Numbered from the stretch's first letter, positions 45,917 through 55,889 are shown. The stretch is 64,000 bases of DNA from Roseovarius sp. (GCA_029212365.1 JARGOC010000017.1:24327-88326); one strand, 5' to 3'. Translations and numbers: made by a program. The notes: generated from the letters alone by a model not told the origin.

Positions 45917-47049
45917 GACCCACCCCCCTGAGCGCTGCGCCGACTGCGCCGGAACAATCCGGGATTGGCCGCGATGTGCAACAAAACCACCGTCAGCACC
46001 ATGCCCCCGACAGCGGGTATATACATGAGGGGCCACATCGCCGCATTGGCAAGAACCGGGCCAGAAACAATGCCTTCAACCATCTTGATCCCCACCAGCA
46101 GCACAAAGGCAGCGATGATTTGCCACCATACGCCAAAGCGGCTGTGCGTGCCCAGCAAAAGCGTGGCAAACCCCACCAGGGCCGCCACGATGCACAGCAG
46201 GGCCTGATTAATCCGGTTGTGCCCCTCATAGGCAATCTGACCCAACGTGGCCCTTGTGCGCACGGCGACCTCGCCGGGGCTGAACAGTAAATCAGGCGTC
46301 GAGGCAAAGGTGATATGGTTAAGCGACACCTCATCCTTGGAAATCAGGCTGGAAATGTCATAGGAAAAATCATCAAAATGTGTGGTGAACAGCCGATTGC
46401 CGTTGGTGCGCAGGGTTTGTGACAGCCCATCCAGCATCACCAGCTTGGTGCCGCCACCTTCGCGCACTAGATAGGCGCGTGAGGAGGTATAGGTCACGGG
46501 GCTGTTTTGATTGCGCCGGTCTGACAGGAACACATCCCGCAGCTCGCCCTCGGGGGTGATATCGCGGATATAAAAGGTGATGCCGGATGCAGGGTGCAAA
46601 AACTCGCCCTCGGTCAACAATTTGGCGGTGATGTTTTTGCTGACCTCGGATTTGCGCAAATGCAGCTGGCTCAGGCTAACCGGAATCAACAGGTTGGTCA
46701 GCACCGACATCATGATCGCAATCAATATGCCATAAATGATCACGGGCCGGATCAGCCGCCAGGGCGAATAGCCCGTGGCCTGCATCACGGTCAGCTCGCT
46801 TTCGGTGGTCAGCCGGTTGGTGACATAAACCGCCCCCGCAAAGGCGGCGATTGGTAAAACCACGCCAATGACGCTGGGCAGTGTCAAGGCGGTGAATTCA
46901 AGGAACACCCATGCCGGCTGCCCGTCGCCAATCAGACGGTCAAACATGCGCACTGCTTTGTTGATCCAGAAGATCGACACAAGGACCAGCGCGAAAAAGC
47001 CGAAAAGCACCATGAATTGCGACAGCATGTATCTGTCGAATCTGGTCAC
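45913..47049 (-). CDS. lptF: LPS export ABC transporter permease LptF
   Basis: A 378-residue partner permease of LptG beginning MTRFDRYMLSQFMVLFGFFALV. Topology: three membrane helices, a periplasmic domain (about 130-265, with TEGEFLHPASGITFYIRDI), three helices. First gene of the lptF-lptG-lptD-surA-pdxA-rsmA run. The 201-bp gap to the divergent pepA holds the promoters; I see no clear operator there. Confidence 0.95.
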   Translation of the reverse strand: MTRFDRYMLSQFMVLFGFFALVLVSIFWINKAVRMFDRLIGDGQPAWVFLEFTALTLPSVIGVVLPIAAFAGAVYVTNRLTTESELTVMQATGYSPWRLIRPVIIYGILIAIMMSVLTNLLIPVSLSQLHLRKSEVSKNITAKLLTEGEFLHPASGITFYIRDITPEGELRDVFLSDRRNQNSPVTYTSSRAYLVREGGGTKLVMLDGLSQTLRTNGNRLFTTHFDDFSYDISSLISKDEVSLNHITFASTPDLLFSPGEVAVRTRATLGQIAYEGHNRINQALLCIVAALVGFATLLLGTHSRFGVWWQIIAAFVLLVGIKMVEGIVSGPVLANAAMWPLMYIPAVGGMVLTVVLLHIAANPGLFRRSRRSAQGGGS

Positions 47050-47250
47050 TCTGTATCCCCCCGAACACTCAATCTGGTGGTCAGCCTATCGGAAATCCAT
47101 AGGGGGGAAAACTGCTAATGCGCCTCAGAGGCGTGATGAGCGGGAGTTTGTCACCTGCCACCACGGGGTGGTGCCTGCTGTGGCCATGATCCGAGGCTTC
47201 CCATCCCCGCCCAGCCGCGCTAGGTCTAGGGGAAATCCACTCTGGGAGCT

Positions 47251-48729
47251 ATGAACATGACCACGCCAGTTACCATTACTTTTGCCGATATTGACCTTGA
47301 CCAGATCGCCCTCGCAACCGGGCGTGTGGCGGTGTTTTTGCCCGCCGATGGCAAGTTGGATCTGGCGGCGCGGCGGGTCAACCGCCTGACCAAAGGTGCC
47401 TTGGCGCGCATGGTGGAAAGTGGCGCCGTTGAGAAGATGAAACCGGGGGAGGTGATCACGCTCAACTGGCCCGCTGGCATGGCGGCCAAAGCGCTGGATG
47501 TGGTCTGCCTTGAGCGCAATGCCAAACCCGATGATGCCCGCAAAGCCGGGGCTGCCCTGGGCAAAGCCAAAGGCACCGACGCGCTGACGGTTCTGGCCGG
47601 TCAAGTTCGCCGCCCGGCAGATCTGGCACAGGGCATTGCGCTGCGGGCGTATGAGTTTACCGCCCATAAAACGGCCGAGGATACACCGGGTGAGGGCGTG
47701 AGCATCATGGTGTCCAAACCCGATGAAACGCGCGCCGATGCCGCCCCGTTGCTGGCTGTGGCCGAAGGCGTGTTCTTTACCCGTGATCTGGTGGCGGAAC
47801 CCGCCAACCACCTGACCACAACCGAATTTGCGGCCCGTATCGAGGCGATGAAATCGCTTGGTTTGAAGGTGACTGTGCTTGAGGAAGACAAGCTTGAAAA
47901 GCTGGGCATGGGGTGTTTGCTGTCTGTTGGGTTTGGCTCTGCCAGCCCCTCCAAGGTGGCCATCATGGAGTGGAACGGAGGCACCAAGGGGGACGCCCCG
48001 CTGGCATTGATCGGCAAGGGTGTGGTGTTTGATACAGGCGGTATCAGCCTGAAACCTGCGGCGGGCATGGAAGATATGACCATGGATATGGGCGGCGCAG
48101 GGGTTGTGGCCGGCGTGATGCGCGCCTTGGCCCTGCGCAAGGCAAAGGCCAATGTGGTGGGCATCGTCGGGCTGGTTGAAAACATGCCGTCTGAGCGCGC
48201 CACGCGCCCCGGCGATGTGGTGACCTCGATGAAGGGGGACACGGTTGAGGTGATCAATACCGATGCTGAGGGTCGTTTGGTTCTTTCAGACATCATGTGG
48301 TACGCACAGGAAACCTATAAACCTGCCGCGATGATTGATTTGGCCACCTTGACAGGGGCCATCATCATTGGGCTGGGCCATGAAAAGGCCGGGGTATTCT
48401 CAAACAATGATGATTTCTGCAAATCCTTCCTGAAGGCCGCAGATACAATGGGCGAGGGCGCTTGGCGCATGCCATTGGAACAGGCCTATGACGATCAGTT
48501 GAAAAGCAACATTGCGGATATGAAAAACGTGGGCGGCAGGCCTGCGGGATCAATCACCGCTGCGCAATTTCTGCAACGCTTTGTGCAGGATGGCACGCCT
48601 TGGATCCATCTGGACATTGCCGGCGTGGCCTCAGTGAAAACGGAAACGGCCTATGCCCCAAAAGGCGCCACCGGCTGGGGTGTGATGGCGCTCAACCAAC
48701 TGGTTGCACAGGCTTACGAGCCAAGCTGA
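47251..48729 (+). CDS. pepA: Leucyl aminopeptidase (M17 family)
   Basis: A hexameric di-zinc aminopeptidase of 492 residues. The metal site is formed by the Lys/Asp in LIGKGVVFDTGGISLKP near residues 250-266 and the signature NTDAEGRLVLSD near 331-342; EPANHLTTTEFA precedes the catalytic domain. It begins MNMTTPVTITFADIDL. Its TGA shares one base with the ATG of holC, a pairing common in Proteobacteria. Confidence 0.96.
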   Translation: MNMTTPVTITFADIDLDQIALATGRVAVFLPADGKLDLAARRVNRLTKGALARMVESGAVEKMKPGEVITLNWPAGMAAKALDVVCLERNAKPDDARKAGAALGKAKGTDALTVLAGQVRRPADLAQGIALRAYEFTAHKTAEDTPGEGVSIMVSKPDETRADAAPLLAVAEGVFFTRDLVAEPANHLTTTEFAARIEAMKSLGLKVTVLEEDKLEKLGMGCLLSVGFGSASPSKVAIMEWNGGTKGDAPLALIGKGVVFDTGGISLKPAAGMEDMTMDMGGAGVVAGVMRALALRKAKANVVGIVGLVENMPSERATRPGDVVTSMKGDTVEVINTDAEGRLVLSDIMWYAQETYKPAAMIDLATLTGAIIIGLGHEKAGVFSNNDDFCKSFLKAADTMGEGAWRMPLEQAYDDQLKSNIADMKNVGGRPAGSITAAQFLQRFVQDGTPWIHLDIAGVASVKTETAYAPKGATGWGVMALNQLVAQAYEPS

Positions 48730-49187
48730 TGGGGGCCGCCTACTTTTATCACCTGACACGTCAGCCGCTTGAGGCGACCTTGCCGCTTTTGCTGGGCAAG
48801 GCGCTTGGGGCGGGGTGGCGAGTGGTGGTGCGTGGGCAGGCCGAGGACCGTATGGATTGGCTGGACGCCAAACTGTGGCTTGGCCATGAAGACGGGTTTT
48901 TGCCCCATGGCCGTGCCGGGCAGGCACATGAGGGCGATCAGCCGATTTTGCTGAGCACCTCAGACGCGCTACCCAATGCGGCTGCCTGTGTGATGTGCAT
49001 TGACGGGGCCGGCATCACGCCCGCTCAGGTGAACGCGCTTGAGCGCACCTGCATTTTGTTTGATGGCTATGATGATCAAGCGGTGCAAACTGCACGCAAT
49101 CAGTGGAAACTTCTGAGCGATGCCGGCTGTGCCGCGCAATATTGGTCTGAGGAATCCGGGCGTTGGGAGAAGAAGGCCGAAAGCTGA
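48729..49187 (+). CDS. holC: DNA polymerase III subunit chi
   Basis: A 152-residue clamp-loader accessory that links SSB to the polymerase III holoenzyme. Family features are AAYFYHLTRQPLEATLPLLLGKA at the N-terminus, RMDWLDAKLWLGHEDGFLPHG near 39-59, and ALERTCILFDGYDDQAVQTARNQWK near 100-124. The ATG at 48729 overlaps the pepA stop; the longer open frame inside pepA is a shadow. Confidence 0.95.
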   Translation: MGAAYFYHLTRQPLEATLPLLLGKALGAGWRVVVRGQAEDRMDWLDAKLWLGHEDGFLPHGRAGQAHEGDQPILLSTSDALPNAAACVMCIDGAGITPAQVNALERTCILFDGYDDQAVQTARNQWKLLSDAGCAAQYWSEESGRWEKKAES

Positions 49188-49209
49188 ACCGGCGTTGCGC
49201 TGCTTGGGC

Positions 49210-49791
49210 TTAGCGCCTGAGTATCAGCTTGCCGCCGGAAATCTCGACCGATGAAAACCGGTCCAGATAATCCATCCCCAAAAGCGATTGATCCAACGCC
49301 CCTTCGTTGACAAAGGCCCGTATTCTGGTGTCCTCAACCGGGCCAATGCGCAGGCTGTCCAGCACAACGGGGGCTGTGCGCACCTCGCCATTGGCAGTGG
49401 TGGCACGCCCATAATAATCGAGCGTTTCAGGATCGAGACCAATCAATGTGGCGTCTTCTTTGGACAGCACAATGCCCGAGGCACCTGTATCCACCACAAA
49501 GGTGACAGGGGCGCCGTTCACATCTGCGCTCAGGTAATAATGGCCATCGGGCGCGCGGGGCAGCTCTATGCGATCACCATCGGAAAACACGGCCTGACCT
49601 GGCACAACCGTATTGCGAATGTCACCCCACAAGCCCACAGCGGCAATCACGCCCACAAAGATCAGCCCCCAGATCAGGGCCTGTTGCGTGACTTTACCCA
49701 GGCTTTCACGGTTTTGCGCAAAAAACCAAAGCACCACAGCGCTGCCCAGCAGCACGAGATAGATCAGGCGAGCGGTGTCAAAATTATCCAT
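49210..49791 (-). CDS. Membrane-anchored clan AA aspartic protease, TIGR02281-type
   Basis: A 193-residue retropepsin-like protease. Two N-terminal membrane helices (LIYLVLLGSAVVLWFFA and ALIWGLIFVGVIAAVGLW) precede the protease domain, with the catalytic VVDTGASGIVLS near residues 106-117 and the second flap/strand DSLRIGPVEDTRIRAFV. The closing LLGMDYLDRFSSVEI is typical of this family. The ATG at 49791 is preferred over one at 49863. Convergent with holC. Confidence 0.9.
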   Translation of the reverse strand: MDNFDTARLIYLVLLGSAVVLWFFAQNRESLGKVTQQALIWGLIFVGVIAAVGLWGDIRNTVVPGQAVFSDGDRIELPRAPDGHYYLSADVNGAPVTFVVDTGASGIVLSKEDATLIGLDPETLDYYGRATTANGEVRTAPVVLDSLRIGPVEDTRIRAFVNEGALDQSLLGMDYLDRFSSVEISGGKLILRR

Positions 49792-49828
49792 CAGACAGAT
49801 ATAGGTACGCCATGGGCGATTGGCCAGA

Positions 49829-50455
49829 TCACGCCAAAAACCCAAAATCGCGCAGGCCATCAAGCACGAATTGCACGGCCAATGCCGCCAGCAACATCCC
49901 CAGCAGGCGGGTGGTCACGTTGATTCCGGTTTTACCCAGCGCGTGTTCAACAAAACTGGCCGAGAGAAAGGAGATGAACACAAGCGTCAGCGCTGCCAAC
50001 ATCAGGCCCATCACCCAGGCAAAGCCAAACCAGTCAGGCCGGGCCGCCACCAACAGGATGACCGTGGTAATGGCGCCGGGGCCGGCCAGCAAAGGAATGG
50101 CCAATGGAAAGACCGATGGATCGTCATGGTCATCATCCCCTGCCTCGGTTGAGCGTTCACGGCGCTTTTGGGTGCGCTTGTCCGACAACATATCAAGGGC
50201 CGTCAGAAACAAAAGAATGCCCCCCGCAATGCGAAAGGCCGACATGGAAATGCCAATGAAATCCAGCAGCGCCTCGCCCAGCAGGGCAAAGATAATCAAA
50301 ATACCGGCCGCCGTCAGGCACGCCCGCACCGCAATGATACGGCGACGGCGTTTATCAATGCCTTGCGTGATCGCAATAAACATCGGTGTCAGGGCAAGCG
50401 GATCAATCACAACCAGCAGTGTGACGAATGTGGTGATCAAAAAAGCGCTGTCCAT
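49829..50455 (-). CDS. MarC-family integral membrane protein
   Basis: A 208-residue protein with six hydrophobic helices. MarC landmarks are VIDPLALTPMFIAIT in the first third and PLAIPLLAGPGAITTVILL in the middle, preceded by a charged loop DKRTQKRRERSTEAGDDDHDD. Once linked to multidrug resistance in E. coli, though that link is doubtful; the function is unknown. It is 4 bp downstream of the ABC-F gene. Confidence 0.92.
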   Translation of the reverse strand: MDSAFLITTFVTLLVVIDPLALTPMFIAITQGIDKRRRRIIAVRACLTAAGILIIFALLGEALLDFIGISMSAFRIAGGILLFLTALDMLSDKRTQKRRERSTEAGDDDHDDPSVFPLAIPLLAGPGAITTVILLVAARPDWFGFAWVMGLMLAALTLVFISFLSASFVEHALGKTGINVTTRLLGMLLAALAVQFVLDGLRDFGFLA

Positions 50456-50458
50456 GGC

Positions 50459-52318
50459 TTAATCTTCGCCTCGTACCAGTGCTTTGTCCAGCTTGGTTTC
50501 GGCCTTGACCCACAAGGCCTCGGCGCGTTCCAAACCATCCATCACTTCTGAGTATTTCTTTTGCAATACAGTGGCCTGCACAACATTGTCTTCGGCATAC
50601 ATTTTGGGATCAGCCAGTTTTGAGGCGATCTTGTCACGCATCTCGTTGAGCTTTTCCAACCGCACTTCGCAGCTGCGTACATCTTGGCGCAAGGCAATGA
50701 TCTGATCACGCGTGGCACGTTTCGGCTTGGGCTTTTCCTTGGCCGCTTTGGCGGGTTTATCGGTTGATAACAAGGCCGTTCGATAGCCCTCAAGATCACC
50801 TTCATAAGGGGCGACACGCCCGTCTTTGATCAACCAAAGCCGGTCCGCCACAAGGCTGAGCAAATGCATATCGTGGCTGACCAGGATCACCGCGCCGCTA
50901 TAGGCGGTGAGGGCCTCAACCAAAGCCTCACGGCTTTCGATATCAAGGTGGTTGGTCGGCTCATCCAGGATCAGCATATGGGGCGCGTCTATCGTGGCGA
51001 GCATCAGGCTCAACCGTGCTTTTTGCCCGCCCGACAGCTTGCCCACCAGCGTTTCGGCCTGTTCCGCACCGATGCCAAAGCCGCCAAGGCGCGCGCGCAA
51101 CCGGGCCGGGGTTTCACCGGGACGCAGACGACGAATGTGATCAATCGGGGTTTCATCGACATGCAATTCATCTACCTGATGCTGCGCAAAATACCCTACC
51201 CGGAATTTTGAGGCAGTTGTCATACGCCCTGTCATCGGTTTAAGTTTACCCGCTAACATCTTGGAAAGAGTGGATTTACCTTGGCCGTTTTTGCCCAGAA
51301 GCGCGATGCGATCATCCTGATCAATGCGCAGGTCCAGCTGCGATAGAATGGCCTTGCCATCATAGCCCACCGAGGCGCCCTCAATGGCGATGATCGGTGG
51401 TGACAGCTCCTCGGGTGAGGGAAAGGTGAACTTTTTCAGCGCGGCCTCTTGCGGGGTGGTGATCGGGGTCATCTTCTCAATCATCTTGAGGCGTGACTGC
51501 GCCTGAACCGCCTTTGAGGCCTTGGCACGGAAGCGATCCACAAAGCTCTGCAAATGGGCGCGGCGGGCATCTTGCTTTTTCGCCTCGGATTGGGCGGCAG
51601 CCACACGGGCGGCGCGGGTGCGCGCGAAAGTATCGTAATTGCCCTGATAAAGGGTGAGTTTGCGATCTTCCAAATGCAGGATCGACCCAACTGCGCGGTT
51701 CAGCAATCCGCGGTCATGGCTGACGATCAGCACAGTATGGGGATAGCGCGCCAGATAGGTCTCAAGCCAGACAGCGCCCTCCAGATCAAGATAGTTGGTC
51801 GGCTCATCCAAAAGCAACAGATCGGGCTGGGAAAACAGCACTGCGGCCAAAGCCACACGCATGCGCCACCCCCCGGAAAAATCTGAGCAGGGCTGCAATT
51901 GTTCCGCACTGCCAAACCCCAGGCCACGCAAAATAGTTGCAGCGCGCGCCTCGGCAGACCAGGCATCAATGTCAGCCAGACGCATCTGGATATCTGAAAT
52001 TCGCGTGGCATCGGTGGCGGTCTCGGCCTCCTCAAGCAAGGCGGTGCGTTCGGTATCGGCGGCCAACACGGTGTTGATCAGCGACACTTCGTTGCTGGGC
52101 ACTTCCTGGGCCACACCGCCAATGCGCGCGCGCTGGGGCAGGGTGATGCTGCCGGTTTCCAACACCAGCTCGCCTCGGATCAGACGAAACAGAGTGGTCT
52201 TGCCCGTGCCATTGCGCCCGACAATGCCCACTTTGTGGCCCTCCGGAATGGTGGCCGAGGCGTTTTCAATCAGCGGGCGGCCCGCAACGGAATAGGTGAT
52301 ATCATCAATGCGCAACAT
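50459..52318 (-). CDS. ABC-F family ATPase (Uup/EttA-like)
   Basis: A 619-residue cytosolic protein with two ATP-binding cassettes and no membrane domain. Walker A motifs GRNGTGKTT (near 34) and GKNGQGKST (near 333), signature motifs FSGGWRMRV and LSGGQKARL, and the inter-domain ABC-tran linker [15 protein letters not shown] are present. The charged coiled-coil C-terminus (from about 520) resembles Uup. ABC-F proteins act on the ribosome E site. The ATG at 52318 matches family starts. Confidence 0.93.
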   Translation of the reverse strand: MLRIDDITYSVAGRPLIENASATIPEGHKVGIVGRNGTGKTTLFRLIRGELVLETGSITLPQRARIGGVAQEVPSNEVSLINTVLAADTERTALLEEAETATDATRISDIQMRLADIDAWSAEARAATILRGLGFGSAEQLQPCSDFSGGWRMRVALAAVLFSQPDLLLLDEPTNYLDLEGAVWLETYLARYPHTVLIVSHDRGLLNRAVGSILHLEDRKLTLYQGNYDTFARTRAARVAAAQSEAKKQDARRAHLQSFVDRFRAKASKAVQAQSRLKMIEKMTPITTPQEAALKKFTFPSPEELSPPIIAIEGASVGYDGKAILSQLDLRIDQDDRIALLGKNGQGKSTLSKMLAGKLKPMTGRMTTASKFRVGYFAQHQVDELHVDETPIDHIRRLRPGETPARLRARLGGFGIGAEQAETLVGKLSGGQKARLSLMLATIDAPHMLILDEPTNHLDIESREALVEALTAYSGAVILVSHDMHLLSLVADRLWLIKDGRVAPYEGDLEGYRTALLSTDKPAKAAKEKPKPKRATRDQIIALRQDVRSCEVRLEKLNEMRDKIASKLADPKMYAEDNVVQATVLQKKYSEVMDGLERAEALWVKAETKLDKALVRGED

Positions 52319-52455
52319 GGTGTGCGGTGTCGCCGATTGTGGCCTGCGCGTCAATCGCAGCTTTTCAATGGCCAAACCTCATGCTATCGGGGCCGCGATT
52401 AACAAGGCGCAGGCAAAGGGCCGAGCGCGTAACCCCTGAGATAAAAGAGGCTGAC

Positions 52456-52878
52456 ATGGCTGTTGAACGCACGCTGAGTATCATCAAACCCGACGCAACA
52501 AAACGTAACCTGACCGGCAAAATCAATGCCAAGTTCGAAGACGCGGGTCTGCGCATCGTTGCGCAAAAGCGCATTCAGCTGACCATGGCGCAAGCCGGGC
52601 AGTTTTACTCGGTTCACGCTGAGCGCCCGTTTTACGGCGAGCTGTGCGAATTCATGGCCTCTGAGCCGGTTGTTGTTCAGGTTTTGGAAGGCGAAGGCGC
52701 CATTGCCAAAAACCGCGAAGTGATGGGCGCGACAAACCCCGCCGATGCGGCACCCGGCACTGTGCGCGCTGAATTTGCTGAATCCGTTGGCGAAAACTCG
52801 GTTCACGGCTCAGACGCCCCAGAAACCGCCGCAGAAGAAATCGCTTACTTCTTTTCCGGTCTGGAGTTGGTAGGCTAA
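52456..52878 (+). CDS. ndk: Nucleoside-diphosphate kinase
   Basis: Transfers the gamma phosphate between nucleoside triphosphates and diphosphates. The 140-residue product is of standard length, beginning [18 protein letters not shown], with the active-site histidine in [10 protein letters not shown] near residue 117 and [11 protein letters not shown] near 57-67. The ATG follows AAAGAGGCTGAC. A terminator follows the gene. Confidence 0.98.
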   Translation: MAVERTLSIIKPDATKRNLTGKINAKFEDAGLRIVAQKRIQLTMAQAGQFYSVHAERPFYGELCEFMASEPVVVQVLEGEGAIAKNREVMGATNPADAAPGTVRAEFAESVGENSVHGSDAPETAAEEIAYFFSGLELVG

Positions 52879-52906
52879 GCCACCATCTTTGACATTAAGA
52901 CTTCAG

Positions 52907-52938
52907 GGCGGCGCTGTCATAGGGCAGGGCCGCCTTTT
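52907..52938 (+). terminator. Terminator of ndk
   Basis: GGCGGC (52907-52912) pairs with GCCGCC (52929-52934), followed by TTTT. The 16-base loop is long, so strength is uncertain. Confidence 0.5.
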
Positions 52939-52967
52939 GGTGTTCAGGGGGATGTGGCGCGCGCGCC

Positions 52968-53366
52968 CTACATCTGAAAATGCACCGGGTTGATCGTTTG
53001 GGCGCGGGCTGTGCGTTTGGCCAGATTTGTCTCAAGCAGGGCATAGTTGCGCAGGTTGGCATTGTAGAGGATGTCAAACGCATCACCGATGATCGGGATG
53101 GATCCGATCGTAAGGTCGAGCACCAGATTGCCGGCCATCACCACCTGAGCACCGGGCGTGGCCCCCAATTGGCGCGCACGCCAAACCAGCCAAGCGGCGG
53201 GCACAAAGGCCGCAATATCCCCAACCACAGGCAAGAGCCCAAGGATGTTATCCAGCCCGATGTTGATACGCGTGCCGGGAATAGTGACCAACGCATCCAG
53301 CCGTTTGGCCAAAGTGCGCAAGCGGGAAAGCTCAGCTTCTAGGTCTTGTTGTGAATCTATGTTCAT
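52968..53366 (-). CDS. DUF4112-family protein
   Basis: A 132-residue protein with the DUF4112 core LDALVTIPGTRINIGLDNILGLLPVVGD, in which Gly-Leu-Asp and the GDI turn are family hallmarks, then a hydrophobic pair IAAFVPAAWLVWRA and LDLTIGSIPIIGDAFDILYNANLRN. It is probably membrane-associated; the function is unknown. ATG 53366 is chosen as homologues begin near there. Convergent with ndk. Confidence 0.88.
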   Translation of the reverse strand: MNIDSQQDLEAELSRLRTLAKRLDALVTIPGTRINIGLDNILGLLPVVGDIAAFVPAAWLVWRARQLGATPGAQVVMAGNLVLDLTIGSIPIIGDAFDILYNANLRNYALLETNLAKRTARAQTINPVHFQM

Positions 53367-53420
53367 ATGTTTAACATAGGCATGCAGTGTCCCAATTTTT
53401 AGGTTCTGGGCCAAAAGCAT

Positions 53421-54252
53421 TCAACACAATTGGATATTTGTTGTGAAATTTAACAACTAATTCAAATGGATATTATTGATACTTAAACTAACGCAGGTAG
53501 AAGTACCTATCACTCAAATTGAGGCGAAATCAGTGAAAACCTGCTTTGAAATGATCCGTGGCTGATTGGGAATTGTCGCCGGTTTGGGCTGAGGCTTGCC
53601 TGCGGTGTTCGTGGTGGACTGGGGTACTGAATAGGCCATAGTCTGCTCTTTCTCTTTATTGTAGCAGCCCTGCCAGATCACGCCTGACGGGCGCATTTTT
53701 TTGATTATCCACTACAGATAGCAGTTGATAAGGAGGATCGTTGGCCTGAAATGTGACACAAATAAGGCAACGATTTGCGTTGTGGAAACAGCCAGAGGCA
53801 ATGTGGCGAATTGGCCACGAGTTGCGCAGTAATGTGCCAGATTAATTCAGGACTTGGCGGTGTTTTCGGCGATCATTGAGATCATGATCAAACTTTACGG
53901 CCCCGTGCGGCGCGCATTTTAAGTATTTAGGGAAAGATGAAGCAAGGGGGGCGCACATTGATATAAGCGATCTGACTGGCGACGAAACGGCAGTTGAGCC
54001 GTTCCAAATCCGAGACATACCGGCCCTTTATCGCCCCTGATGGGGCGCCTTAGACTGTGGTAGCGCCCACCAAGCCTGTTCATGCCGCTTGATTTGGGCT
54101 TGGTCGGGTATTCCTTTGCCTGTGGGTTAGACGTCAAACTGGACGAGAAATCAGAAGAAACCGCAGCCCAAAGGGGATGCACCAAGAACCGCAGCTTGCA
54201 ATTCCCGGCGGGGTTTTTATCCTAGCCCGAGGCAAAAGGAGTGAGCAACACC
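53421..54252. other. 832-bp gap without a convincing gene
   Basis: No conserved protein is evident. Present are: a 41-codon proline-rich frame on the minus strand (53514-53639, start MAYSVPQS) with a weak ribosome-binding site; AGGTA-N4-TACCT at 53499-53512; a stem ATCGTTGGCCT (53737-53747) / AGGCAACGAT (53765-53774) with one bulge; a perfect CGCCCC-TGAT-GGGGCG hairpin at 54032-54047; and copy 2 of the dispersed repeat. The composition is AT-rich in 53421-53720. It could hold small RNAs or be decayed sequence. Confidence 0.5.
53921..53943. repeat. Dispersed intergenic repeat, copy 2 (TATTTAGGGAAAGATGAAG)
   Basis: AAGTATTTAGGGAAAGATGAAGC; the core is identical over 19 bases to the copy at 17306-17324 and follows a TAA, suggesting the end of a lost gene or a shared 3' module. 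Confidence 0.6.
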
Positions 54253-54888
54253 ATGGCCGCGTCAAAACTGAGCCAGGATCCACATAGCCCTAAAGAGCCG
54301 CGTGAGAATAACCTGGAATTGGCCATCGGCCGGGAACTGCGCGAGTTCCGTCACAAAAAGGAAATGACGGTTGCGGATCTGGCACGGGCCACGGGCCTGT
54401 CAGTGGGCATGTTATCAAAGATTGAAAATGGCGTGACCTCGCCCAGTCTGACCACGTTGCAATCCCTGTCATCGGCGCTAAGCGTGCCTGTCACCGCCTT
54501 TTTCCGCCGATTTGAAGAAAGCCGTGAGGCGGTACATGTCAAAGCCGGTGACGCGGTTGAGATCGAGCGCGCGGGCACCCGTGCGGGCCATCAATATCGC
54601 TTGCTTGGCCATCTTGGTGCCAATTCTTCGGGTGTGATCGTAGAGCCATATCTGATCACCCTGACGACCAAGTCTGATGTGTTCCCCACGTTTCAACATG
54701 ACGGTATTGAGCTGCTTTATATGCTCGAAGGTGAGGTGGGGTATCGCTATGGCGACAAGAGCTTTCACCTCAAGCCGGGTGATAGTTTGTTTTTTGACGC
54801 CGATGCGCCCCATGGCCCCGATGAATTGATCCAACTGCCGGCGCGGTATATTTCAATCATCTCCTATCCTCAGCCAAGTCATTCCTGA
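54253..54888 (+). CDS. XRE-family regulator with C-terminal cupin domain
   Basis: A 211-residue transcription factor. The helix-turn-helix lies at about residues 20-75 (KKEMTVADLARATGLSVGMLSKIENGVTSPSLTTL as consecutive helices) and the ligand-binding cupin at about 120-205 (DGIELLYMLEGEVGY and HLKPGDSLFFDADAPHGP). The ATG at 54253 is chosen because AAGGAG sits 11 bp upstream and would overlap the alternative GTG at 54241. It heads the mgs-gmaS cluster in the same orientation and most likely regulates it through the tandem boxes at 54898-54934. Confidence 0.93.
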   Translation: MAASKLSQDPHSPKEPRENNLELAIGRELREFRHKKEMTVADLARATGLSVGMLSKIENGVTSPSLTTLQSLSSALSVPVTAFFRRFEESREAVHVKAGDAVEIERAGTRAGHQYRLLGHLGANSSGVIVEPYLITLTTKSDVFPTFQHDGIELLYMLEGEVGYRYGDKSFHLKPGDSLFFDADAPHGPDELIQLPARYISIISYPQPSHS

Positions 54889-54897
54889 GATGTGATG

Positions 54898-54934
54898 TAT
54901 TCCTGTGGGGAATATTTAATTCATACCTTGAATT
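54898..54934. promoter_or_regulatory. Tandem ATTC-N7-GAAT operator candidates
   Basis: Box 1 is TATTCC-TGTGG-GGAATA (54898-54914), box 2 is AATTCA-TACCT-TGAATT (54918-54934). Each reads ATTC-N7-GAAT, and their centres are exactly 20 bp apart, two helical turns, so two dimers would bind the same DNA face. They lie between the XRE-cupin gene and mgsA, the natural place for that regulator to act. The assignment to this regulator is inferred. Confidence 0.6.
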
Positions 54935-54991
54935 GTTTGTTGAACCACATAGTGTTTCCGTAACAAGGTCTTTGATTCTATGGAGGCGCAT

Positions 54992-55888
54992 ATGTGCGGG
55001 ATCGTCGGATTGTTTTTGAAAGACAAATCGCTCGAGCCGAAACTTGGTGAGATGCTGACTGAAATGTTGATCACCATGACGGACCGCGGCCCGGATAGCG
55101 CCGGCATTGCTGTTTATGGTGCAGATCACGATGGGCGCGCCAAGCTGACCATTCAATCCGCCACCCCTGAAACCAGCTATGCCGGGCTTGAAGTCGAGCT
55201 GTCGGGCCGCATCGGCGCAGAGGTCTCACTCCGGGTGAAGGATACCCATGCGGTCATCGACCTGCCTGAGGATAAAATGCTGGAGGCACGCACCGCCCTG
55301 AAAGAAATGCGCCCCGAAACCCGCGTGATGAGTGCCGGGGAAGTCATTGAGATATATAAGGAAGTCGGCCTTCCGGGTGATGTTGCTGAGAGGTTTGATA
55401 TCCCGCAGCTGACCGGAAGCCACGGCATCGGCCACACCCGCATGGCCACGGAAAGTGCCGTCACCACGCTGGGCGCACACCCGTTTTCAACCGGTGCTGA
55501 TCAATGTCTGGTCCACAATGGCTCGCTTTCCAATCACAATTCATTGCGCCGGACATTGGCGCGCGAAGGGGTGATGACCGAAACCGAGAACGACACCGAA
55601 GTTGCCGCCGCTTATCTGACATGGAAAATGCAGAACGGCCATTCATTGGGCGAGGCGCTGGAGGCGGGCATTGACGATCTGGACGGGTTTTACACCTTCG
55701 TGGTTGGCACCAAGGACGGGTTCGGCGTGGTGCGTGACCCGATCGCCTGCAAACCTGCCGTGATGGCCGAAACGGACCAATATGTGGCCTTTGGCAGCGA
55801 ATACCGCGCTCTGGTCAGCCTGCCGGGGATCGAGGACGCGCGCGTCTGGGAACCCGAACCCGCAACCGTCTATTTTTGGAAGCACTGA
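54992..55888 (+). CDS. mgsA: Class II glutamine amidotransferase, MgsA/GlxB-like
   Basis: N-terminal nucleophile amidotransferase subunit, 298 residues, with catalytic Cys2 exposed after Met removal (MCGIVGLF) and glutamine-binding DRGPDSAGIA near 33-42, TRMATES and HNGSLSNHN near 173-181. The ATG at 54992 is fixed by Cys2 and a GGAGG site; an upstream ATG at 54980 is not used. In the MgsABC view this subunit handles the glutamyl donor for N-methylglutamate synthesis; the same architecture is called GlxB in rhizobia. First gene of the operon. Confidence 0.9.
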   Translation: MCGIVGLFLKDKSLEPKLGEMLTEMLITMTDRGPDSAGIAVYGADHDGRAKLTIQSATPETSYAGLEVELSGRIGAEVSLRVKDTHAVIDLPEDKMLEARTALKEMRPETRVMSAGEVIEIYKEVGLPGDVAERFDIPQLTGSHGIGHTRMATESAVTTLGAHPFSTGADQCLVHNGSLSNHNSLRRTLAREGVMTETENDTEVAAAYLTWKMQNGHSLGEALEAGIDDLDGFYTFVVGTKDGFGVVRDPIACKPAVMAETDQYVAFGSEYRALVSLPGIEDARVWEPEPATVYFWKH

Positions 55889-55889
55889 T

